From contig JAJEKV010000039.1 in assembly GCA_021234155.1 (NCBI GenBank), positions 8,075,077 through 8,139,076 of the forward strand: a DNA stretch of 64,000 nt, in the 5' to 3' direction. The translations under genes and the position numbers were made by a program. The DNA is from Isoetes taiwanensis. Its lineage: Eukaryota; Streptophyta; Lycopodiopsida; Isoetales; Isoetaceae. The notes under the pieces were generated by a model that searched no databases, was not told the origin of the DNA, and saw only the letters and a program-made list of their open reading frames with translations. Shown piece after piece: positions 56,434-64,000 of this stretch. How positions within the stretch are numbered: the stretch's first letter is position 1; every line of letters starts with the position of its first letter.

Positions 56434-57543
56434 ATGAATCAAATCAAAATACCCAATCAATCGGCCATGAAGATGGAGCAGCAGCAGCAAGGAGGAGGCC
56501 GGAAGCGGACAGCGGCGCCGTTCTTCGTGGGCTATGCGATATCCTCAGGTCTGCTATCCATAATAAACAAATACGCGCTCCTGCATTTTCCATATCCGAC
56601 CCTGCTAACAGCACTGCAGTACGCAACCACAGCAGCCGGGGTCTGGATTCTCGGCAAAATGGGCCTTCTAAATCACGACCCAATCACCTGCAAAAATGCC
56701 AGAAATTTCTTCCCCGTTGCCCTCATGTTCTACCTCTGCATCTTCTCCAACACAAATCTGCTCAAGCACGCCAATGTCGACACATTTATCGTTTTCAAAT
56801 CCGCCTCTCCCCTGCTCGTCGCTGCAGCAGATGCTCTGTTTCGCAAACAGGGCTGGCCCTCTGCCTGTACATTTGGGTCCCTAATCGTTATCCTCGTCGG
56901 CGCAATCGGCTATGTTTTATGCGATTCTGCCATTTCGATCCGCGCGTACTCTTGGGCTCTGATTTATCTTTTCGTCATCACCTCAGATATGGTTTACATC
57001 AAGCATTTGGTCTCCAGATTAGAGCTCAACACCTGGGGTTTGGTTTTCTACAACAACACCATCTCCTGTTTGATGGCTCCATTTTTTTGGATAATCACTG
57101 GAGATTATGAGGTTCTGGTGTCGGTTTTTGAGAGATTATACAGCAGAAAAGCAGATCTGGTGATGGGTGTTAGGGATGAGATTAGTCTGATGAGTTTTTC
57201 GGCCGCTGCAGCGATTTTTCTGTCGTGTTCGGTGGGGCTGTGTCTGAGTTTTTTTGGATTTGCGACCAGAAGGGCGGTTTCGGCCACGGCTTTTTCTGTG
57301 GCAGGTGTTGTGAGCAAGCTCCTGACGATTATTGTGAATGTTTTGATCTGGGACCGCCATGCCAGCGCCGGAGGTCTCATGTTTTTGCTCGTCATCATCT
57401 TCGGAGGCCTTCTGTATCAGCAGTCTACTTCCATAGCTCCCGCGTTTAAGAACCTGCAGATCGAGAGCTCTTGCAAATTAATCTCTGGCCCTTGTACACA
57501 AATTGCTGTTGATTCAGATCTGGAAAAGCCCCTCCTGTTGTAA
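56434..57543 (+). CDS. GONST3/4-type nucleotide-sugar transporter
   Basis: One uninterrupted 369-codon ORF. After a Gln-rich cytosolic start it has FFVGYAISSGLLSIINKYAL, YPTLLTALQYATTAAGVWIL, FSNTNLLKHANVDTFIVFKS, SYWALIYL-type SWALIYLFVITSDMVYIKH, NTWGLVFYNNTISCLMAPFF, GFATRRAVSATAFSVAGVVS and NVLIWDRHASAGGLMFLL, with about ten membrane segments. These match plant Golgi transporters of the GDP-mannose/GDP-galactose type (GONST3 and GONST4/GGLT1). They move GDP-sugars into the Golgi lumen for glycan or glycolipid synthesis; the exact sugar is not certain. Alternative in-frame Met codons lie at residues 12 and 14. No introns are needed; the gene is intact. Confidence 0.95.
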   Translation: MNQIKIPNQSAMKMEQQQQGGGRKRTAAPFFVGYAISSGLLSIINKYALLHFPYPTLLTALQYATTAAGVWILGKMGLLNHDPITCKNARNFFPVALMFYLCIFSNTNLLKHANVDTFIVFKSASPLLVAAADALFRKQGWPSACTFGSLIVILVGAIGYVLCDSAISIRAYSWALIYLFVITSDMVYIKHLVSRLELNTWGLVFYNNTISCLMAPFFWIITGDYEVLVSVFERLYSRKADLVMGVRDEISLMSFSAAAAIFLSCSVGLCLSFFGFATRRAVSATAFSVAGVVSKLLTIIVNVLIWDRHASAGGLMFLLVIIFGGLLYQQSTSIAPAFKNLQIESSCKLISGPCTQIAVDSDLEKPLLL

Positions 57544-57799
57544 TCACATCCTTTTGTCGGATGCTTTTCAGGTTAGATTCTGACAATATATGTTGATATC
57601 TTTTTTTATGGAACCCACGTTCACATATAGAGCTTTGAAATTTTAGGCCGTGAATCTAGATCTATTGTGTCAGTGTTATATTCCTTTAACTAACAGAATC
57701 AACCAAAACGACTAATCCAAAAGAAAATTCGAGGTGAGAGAATGTGCTAGGGAATCGCCTGGTTGGAATGGTTTTTGGCGGGAAACCGGCAGCGCCCGC
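57544..57799. other. 3' flank of the transporter gene
   Basis: No other feature seen. Confidence 0.5.
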
Positions 57800-58860
57800 C
57801 GGAAACCCCGAGAACCAGGCGGCTCTCTCACCTAAGTCACGCGCAGTAAAAAATTCCGGCAACAAAAAAACAGTATTTTTTTTTTAACTTTCCTTCCCAG
57901 CCTCAGCCATGGCGAGCTTCCAAAATTTCGGCGACGTCGATCTTTGTCGTCGGCGAGGCGCTTGCCTTTAAGTCATAGCAGCTTCTTTGAGGTTTACTTT
58001 GGTAAGTCTGCACCTGCAAAATCTTGTTCTGTATACTGATTTCTCGCCAAGAATCTCGAGGATCTTTATGTTGAAGCGAGATGACAACAGATTCTGTAGG
58101 GGTTTTTGATTCAGTAATTCGGCAGTTTTCCCTTTTTTTTTGCAGAGAGTCAAATATCTGGCAGTTTCCCCCTTTTATTGCAGATCCGATATGGAACGAC
58201 GCCCAGAGTTTTGGCCAGAGCTGGGATCTTCTCCAAAATGCTACTCTTGCAGGCAACGGTATTGTTACAAAGCTTAGCTGCGGGCTAACATATGAAACGA
58301 CTCCAGTTTCTCTTGCATTAGGTTCTGCCAGTTTTAATCCCTCAAAATGGAGGATGACGCAGGCGTGGGTCTGCGCAATTACTGCGCTAATATATTCTGT
58401 ATGGTGGCATGCCACCTGGTCCCACATTCCGGTGGGACCGGTGGGACCAGGTGTCCACCGGTTCCACCGGAATGTGGGACCAGGTGGCATGCCGCCACAA
58501 CATGTAAATTGGGAGCATTTTTGTGTGTGTTTTTTTCCCACGGAGGTCCAGCGATGGTTCTCAGCAGCGCTTGATGGCTATGGTGCCAAATCGCTATGCT
58601 GCTGTGCATCCCTAGTGTTGGGCGGCTATGGTGCTAGATTCTTCACTGTTTATTTTTTTAATGAAGATTGTCTGGTGTAACCTTCATTGTTTCATGAGTA
58701 TCGGCGTCCAGATCATTTTACAGTGATGTGAAATCCTTTCAGAGTAATTTTTCCCTCTTTTTATGCTTTCAGAAGCTAATATGCAGGTTGGAATCTCAGG
58801 ATATGGCTTCGACGAAGAGCACCTTAACGGTAAAGTAAAGAATCTTGTTCTTCCTTAGAA
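57800..58860 (+). other. possible transcribed unit with splice signals, product unclear
   Basis: A strong donor (TTTG/GTAAGTCTG at 58012) is followed by two candidate acceptors after T-rich runs (TTTTTGCAG before 58145, TTTATTGCAG near 58181). A further acceptor lies near 58770 (CTTTCAG) and a donor near 58829 (AACG/GTAAAG). Competing frames encode IWNDAQSFGQSWDLLQNATL or a Cys-rich CYSCRQRYCYKA; neither is recognisable. It may be a non-coding or decayed gene. A 42-bp-arm hairpin interrupts it. Confidence 0.3.
58403..58496. repeat. inverted repeat with 42-bp arms
   Basis: Arm 58403-58444 (GGTGGCATGCCACCTGGTCC...) is the reverse complement of 58455-58496 with two mismatches, around a 10-base loop. 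The GC content is far above its surroundings. The arms contain smaller palindromes (GGTGGCATGCCACC, CCACCGGTGG). Confidence 0.93.
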
Positions 58861-59811
58861 ACGGTTCTGAGCGCGTCTTCTAGGATCCTAGAGTTATCAA
58901 ACATGGATTATCTCTCAGTTTTTTGGCATGAAGCAAAAGAACCAAAAGAAGGTGCCATATCTCCCATGTTTCTGTTTATGTTAGAATGATCCTAACGAAG
59001 GGGTCTTCCGCAATGACTTTCTGCAGAAGTCAAATGCTAACAATAGCTTATGTTTCTGGTGGTCATGTTTGCTCGAAACAAGGCTAACAATGGCTAAAGT
59101 TGGTTGTGAAGAGAGTATATAGTCTGTTTTCCATGGTAGAAACCCTCTATAGATGTGATCTTGTCGAATTGGAAACTTCTGTAGCCTGCCCGACTGTTTT
59201 AAACCCCTCCACAGGGCCCATGGCAACACGACATGCATTCAACGATGACAGAACTGTTTATTTCGAGATTTGATTCACAACCTTCTGCCATTTTTAGCAT
59301 TTCCAGAGATTGAACTTCAAGCCAGTGTTCAGAGCAAGAGATTTGAATGTTTTTCTCATCTTACCTTCCGAGCAGTACTGAGATAAAGCTATTTCTGCAT
59401 AATTGTTTCTGCAATTCATATTATTTTGCTCTTAGTCCCGTCTTTGTTCTTTTTGGATGCTTCCCTTCCAAGTCTTCGGCACTTTTCTTCCTTCTGAAAA
59501 CAGAGTCTAAAATCTACTTGTGTAAATAAAACTAATGTTTGTAATTTGGAAACCGATCAGAACCTGTAAAATTTGCTTTGCACGGAATTGGTGTCCCACT
59601 TTCCATTCTGGACTATAGGGATATGCCACATGGCACCAGCTAATTCATCTTCAGATGAAAAATGCGACCCAATTTTCATGTTGTATGTGCTCTGCTCTGT
59701 GTGGATGCTTGAAGATAAAGCAGATGATCTTACAAAAGACCACAGTAGCCAGCTGTGTATTCTGGTCATTGATCTTAAATTTTGATTTGAAATAGTAAGA
59801 ATAAGAATAAG
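58861..59811. other. no gene seen
   Basis: 59585-59700 resembles 15480-15610 (CCACATGGCA..., AATTCATCTTC, GCGACCCA), an old dispersed repeat. Confidence 0.4.
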
Positions 59812-59975
59812 AATGATTTTTTATCGTCCACTGAGGCCAATCGGCCTATGGGACCCATAAGGAGCGCAACAAACTTATTACTGTCCGGGTTAAAAAAAAA
59901 CCCCGCCCCGACAAGGATTTTCGAGGGAAAAACCGTGGCAGTAATAAGAATGCTGTCAAGCTGTACAAGTATACT
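59812..59975 (-). mobile_element. SINE-like element, family A
   Basis: On the minus strand: CACGGTTTTTCCCTCGAAAA, GGCGGGGTTTTTTTTTAACC, then TGGGTCCCATAGGCCGATTG and GCCTCAGTGGACGATAAAAA, ending in an ATTCTT-type simple tail. Very close to the copy at 32635-32790. Confidence 0.78.
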
Positions 59976-60186
59976 TTTATCTCCTGTATTTGTGTTAGAC
60001 TATTAGGTCATTCTCCATAAATGTGTTTCACATAAGCCTTTTGCATTCATAAATGTCTGTTGATGAGAAGCCCAAAGGGAAGATTTCATGATCCACAAAT
60101 AGATATTATGTCAGCAGGTATGATGTTCTACCACTGCTTTAAGCATCATAGACTTTTACTTTACTCCCTACGTAATCCTATTGTTT
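59976..60186. other. no gene seen
   Basis: Short spacer. Confidence 0.4.
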
Positions 60187-60425
60187 TTTTTTGAAGAACG
60201 TGTTTTACTTCATATTATACACTCAAAATATTACAAAGTACTTCCAGAAGTAAGAAATGTCCCTGAAGCATCAATCACTTTTAGATGATCACTCCATATT
60301 GGAACTTTAATACGATCAGGCCAATTAGAGATCTGAAAGCAATTATACAACTTCTTACGAATTTCTTGAAGCACCACCTGAGAAGAAATACGCTTCTCAT
60401 AAAAGACCTTTCTTCGCCTTCGCTT
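60187..60425 (-). pseudogene. LINE-like 3' end with poly(A) tail
   Basis: The minus strand encodes SQVVLQEIRKKLYNCFQISN followed by WPDRIKVPIWSDHLKVIDAS and a stop, then a leader-free 3' UTR and an A tail (T run at 60184-60191 on the plus strand). It matches 50430-50552. The coding part resembles the end of a retroelement ORF, but I cannot name the family. Confidence 0.55.
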
Positions 60426-61684
60426 CCTACGTAATCCTATTGTTCACATATGACATATACCAATGCCTTGCAAATTGCATTGAATGTTTAGACAATAGTT
60501 TTCGTTTTGCGAATTTGCATGCGTCTAACAAACATAAGTATAACTTGAGATATATTTATTTACCTTATTTCTTAGATCGTCCATGTTCTATTACAATCCT
60601 TGAGCAAAAACCACTTGAAAGTGAACCAATTTTCTTTGAACACATATCCTCAAAATAGTTTTATTACGAAAACGCTAATTCATATTCCCGGGAATTGCCT
60701 GGAAATAATTCTGAAGCCCAATTTATCCTGCCATGTATCCCTTGTTGCTACTACCCCAAACATAAAAATCGATACAAAATACAGGCATGTGGTTCTTTCT
60801 ATTACTGCTGTTCCGACAGGTATCCGAGCATACTTGAGTGAATCGGAACGATTATAGCTAGAAAAAATATCCTTAACAAATCCCAAAATTTCACATGTGG
60901 TTAGACTAGACTGCATATCATAAACTTTGATTTATAGGCAGAAACAAATGCATCGATGCTCGAAACTTGTGTGTAAGGGTACACCAATAAATTTGCACAA
61001 AACAAATAATTATGGGCAAATGCTTCTCTTAGTGGTTTTTATTTGCATCTATTGTGTATGCTAAATTGTTTATTTGCACAACACAATCAAGTCTGATATT
61101 TGTAGTTTAAAGAGATATGCACACATTATTCATGTTGTTAATCCTGTTACCCAAATAATTGTCTTGCTTCTTCCGATAATGGTATTTGTGCATGAGTAAT
61201 TACACATGTAAAGTTCTTTTTTCAAATCTATTTGCAAGCTATCTGTCATTTCGTTGGGCGTGGCTAATGACATATACGAGAATAAAATGAAATACGAATT
61301 ATAGACAGAAGAGCAACAATGGATTTTACCATAGTTACGCTCTACACATCAAGAGTCCATTCCATGTTGTAAAGCACCATAGATTGAATTGTTTTATATA
61401 AGATGTCATGGATCATAATAATTTTTTTTTCCTTAAACGATCAACAAATATAGTGCACTTTCTTAGAGCAATTTGACCATTGCAAATCTTAGTTTCGTGG
61501 AAAGCAATGTCTAATTTCACAGGTATAAAGGATGACTTGAAAAAATGTCTTAAAGATAGAGCCATAATCCTTTGTCAATGAAGTCTATAAAAGGTAGTCT
61601 CGAAGTTGAGGCCTCTCAAAAACATCACGTGCCATTTCTAGTGACCCACATTTCATAGATATCCACCAGTGCATTACCAACAGG
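60426..61684. other. no gene seen
   Basis: AT-rich with short ORFs only. Confidence 0.45.
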
Positions 61685-61990
61685 AAGGTTTCAAAGCTTT
61701 CAAACGGCTCATAAATGTGAGAGCATCTGCCTGGATGCCCACTGTTTTCATGTGGTCGAAACATTTCAAAGCTTCTTGCCCAAGTCCATGTTCTGCATGA
61801 CCATCAATTAGTGCACTCCATGATTATATGTCTATGGCTCCTAGATTACTGCATGCTTTCAAGATATGAGTAAGAGTGACAGGCTCTGCAGCAATGCCCT
61901 TCATTTTTATTTCCTCAAAGCATTTTATTGCTTCACAGTCAAGCCCATGCTCCACATATTCTACAATTAGAACATTCCATGAAACATTAT
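61685..61990 (-). pseudogene. PPR protein pseudogene
   Basis: The minus strand reads VSWNVLIVEYVEHGLDCEAI, KCFEEIKMKGIAAEPVTLTH, ILKACSNLGAIDI, then a stop and SWSALIDGHAEHGLGQEALK followed by CFDHMKTVGIQADALTF. About two PLS repeat sets of the type abundant in ferns and mosses. The in-frame TAA and missing ends mark it as a pseudogene. Confidence 0.87.
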
Positions 61991-62936
61991 AACCATCATT
62001 CAATTAAATTGGGATTATGTCTGTTCCAAAATCGCGCCAAACAAGCGTTATTTTTAAGGCATCTAGTGTTTTTTCAATTCTATTTTTGGCATTTAAAAAG
62101 TGTAGTGTATGTTGCATAGTTTTTCATATTTACTTTAAATAAGGTACTTATTTGCTTGAAATTAACATCACAACAAAATAATCACTTAATTAACGAAATC
62201 AAGCAAATATTACAATACATAAAAATAATATTGCTTCAATATTCACATCTTTTTAACAAATTTAAATCTAGAGTTATGGTATTTAGGCCAATAAAATTGG
62301 AATATCTATACAATTAATAAACGAGATGTCCTACAAAATGCTTTAAAGTAGACAATTTTAGTAATTGACGTTCCTATAAAATGCTTTAAAATAAACAATT
62401 TTGCTTTAAAATGAAACAATTTTGATAAGTGGCGTCGGTGTTAAATCGCGCCTGGCGCAATTTCTCAGGTTGTGTGCAAACTGCAGGGAGTTCTAAACCC
62501 CTGTTTCTTCACCCTTTCCAGCACCCTTTCCAGCAGAGCGCAGATAATCCTGTAGAACATCTTAGGGCTTTTGCCTTTCATCTTAGAGCGCACTAACATC
62601 TTATGAAGTAAACCCATGCTCAAAGCATTTCTATTTTACCATATCCGTCGCTTCAATACTAAGCACGCTTCAATTTATAATCTGCAGGGGATCATATATA
62701 CTTACAGCACAAAATCAGTCCTGCCTTTAACTATAGAATGGCACTTATAGATGAACAAGCTATCTGATCCAAGTCTTTCTTAAAATCTTTAAGCTTGAAA
62801 CCGTGAAAATGCTTCTCCAAAGCTAGAGTAGCATGGAACTTTCAATCTGAGGGCCTGGAAGTAGTATGGAAGCATGGAAGCTATTGAATGCTTGCATTGA
62901 CCCTTGAACCACATTTTACAATGCTATTCACTGCAG
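61991..62936. other. no gene seen
   Basis: AT-rich; no supported ORF. Confidence 0.45.
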
Positions 62937-63404
62937 TTGAATGCTTGGAAACTAATTTGGCACTTTGAATCCCTGCCAGCAAAATATGCACTGCATTGGG
63001 CAAGGAGAAGAAGAAATGTTATCAAGAGCTTCGATTGCTTTCGAGAATGGAAGCTAAGAGAGACAGAGCAAATGCATCTCCTATCGAAGCTTCATCACAG
63101 TTCTGCAGCAGATTTTCAAAATGAGCTCCACCTGTTAGAGGAAGAAACTAGCAATCAAGTTGAGGATATAGAAGTCCTGGCCATTATCAGAAACCTAATA
63201 AGCTTTGTGAGGTACTGTGAAAGTGTACTTTATGGAGTTCTAGATGCCAGAAATGAAGAACGGCTACCTCCCAGCGACCTCTCAGCGACCCCTTTGTTAT
63301 CTCCATACCCTGTTCAACAAAGCATCAAGTCAGAATCTTGTATGCATGTAGTATACAAGCATCAAATCATCCGAAAAGGGCTACTTACCTCAGCAAGAGT
63401 GTAG
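62937..63404 (+). other. possible exon of an unassigned gene
   Basis: After a TTCACTGCAG acceptor a frame of about 155 codons stays open: WKLIWHFESLPAKYALHWAR, ETEQMHLLSKLHHSSAADFQ, ELHLLEEETSNQVEDIEVLA, FVRYCESVLYGVLDARNEER. It looks helical and charged, and could be coiled coil. There is no ATG in the first part. I recognise no family. Confidence 0.35.
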
Positions 63405-63774
63405 CGATGAGATCTGTAACAGAGCAGTAGCAGAGCCACAGCCGGAGATAAGAGTGTAGCAGAGCCACAGCCGGAAGCAAAGCTTTGCCCTTTTGAGGCC
63501 GCTTCGCTATTAGGGCAGCGCCATCACTAAATGAAATGTAAAGAGAAATATAAAAGTGGGAGGAATTTTTACGATGGGGCGGGACGCGTTTTGAGAAAAG
63601 CCAAAACGCAAAGAGAGGAAAAATTTTGGGGGGGATTTTTTGAGGACGGGCGGGAAACGCGTTTTCTAAAAACAAGAAAATTTCAGTAAAACGCACGCAA
63701 ATTTCTCGTATTCAAAATTCTAAAAATTATGACATAATCTAAATTTAAAGGAATGATGGTTTTTTTATAGACAG
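63405..63774. other. GC-richer flank with short direct repeats
   Basis: AGAGCCACAGCCGGA occurs twice (about 63430 and 63462). GGGCGGGAAACGCG near 63649 resembles an E2F site. If a gene lies on the minus strand beyond the window, this could be its promoter. Confidence 0.3.
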
Positions 63775-63843
63775 AACCTTCCTTCCTCCCTCCCCCCTCC
63801 CTCCCTCCCTCCCTCCCTCCCTCCCTCCTTCCTTCCTTCCTTC
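63775..63843. repeat. (CCTT/CTCC)n microsatellite
   Basis: A pure pyrimidine run of CCTT and CCTC units. It is preceded by AGACAGAA and resembles the simple tails of SINE family A and the LINE, so it may mark the end of another copy. Confidence 0.85.
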
Positions 63844-64000
63844 GAAATTAAGCCGCATTTGACATACATAATCATCAACATATTTTTCAAATCCCGTTTT
63901 TGTAATTTTTATGTGTAGCTCTTCGGCCTTTCATTGCTCCTATGTTGCCAATGCTTTTAATGCCCACATATAAGCAACAAGATCTGGAAAAATGCTCTCT

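Noticed and set aside
56444-57398. Antisense ORFs across the GONST-like gene
   Set aside because: Shadows of a clear intact plus-strand coding sequence.
57903-58541. Minus-strand 212-codon ORF
   Set aside because: It reads through the 42-bp inverted repeat and opposes the splice signals on the plus strand; composition is not protein-like (repeated GPTGPTG).

Overview
The window looks like nuclear DNA of a land plant, most likely a fern or another seedless vascular plant. This is an inference from AT-rich sequence, short GT-AG introns, dense decayed transposable elements, scattered PPR-gene fragments of the kind common in ferns, and plant-type genes (GT61 glycosyltransferase, GONST-type nucleotide-sugar transporter, plastid UPF0114 protein). 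Nothing identifies the species.

Layout. 0-2 kb: a decayed DNA-transposon protein. 2.3-5.7 kb: the most unusual part. Two clusters of short GC-centred palindromes (2.34-2.81 and 4.15-4.69 kb) lie upstream of an intact 286-codon ORF whose protein begins exactly like histone H3 (ARTKQTAR) but has Met in place of Lys9. A PPR fragment runs antisense to its 3' end. 7.6-15 kb: relics of gypsy/chromovirus and copia retrotransposons around a small intact orphan ORF with a TATA box. 16.4-20.4 kb: two intact host genes, a Hikeshi/OPI10 homologue (+) and a GT61 glycosyltransferase (-), both with introns I could place. 22-27.7 kb: a PIF/Harbinger transposon region with a broken transposase and an intact three-exon trihelix (Myb/SANT-like) accessory gene. 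The accessory gene's first intron is filled by an antisense, multi-exon ARID-HMG gene fragment, and a RanGAP 3' fragment lies between the two transposon genes. 28-41.9 kb: mostly repeats, a copia gag/PBS relic, two unassigned exons, PPR and quinone-oxidoreductase pseudogenes, and SINE copies. 42.1-44.1 kb: an intact five-exon UPF0114 plastid-membrane gene (-) with two perfect G-boxes upstream and a tRNA-derived SINE plus an exact 100-bp duplication in one intron. 45-56 kb: LINE remnants, a 2-kb region of CTATGACGGCATAG-type repeats, several inverted repeats and tandem duplications. 56.4-57.5 kb: an intact single-exon GONST3/4-like transporter. 57.8-64 kb: a possible unassigned gene with a 42-bp-arm hairpin, a SINE, a LINE end, a PPR pseudogene and a possible unassigned exon.

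The intact genes belong to unrelated pathways and do not form a functional cluster. A SINE family here appears to share its 3' tail with a resident LINE, which would explain its mobilisation. The element most worth following up is the H3-tail-like, K9M-like ORF with its palindrome clusters. If it is expressed it could interfere with H3K9 methylation, a main transposon-silencing mark in plants; that role is inference only.
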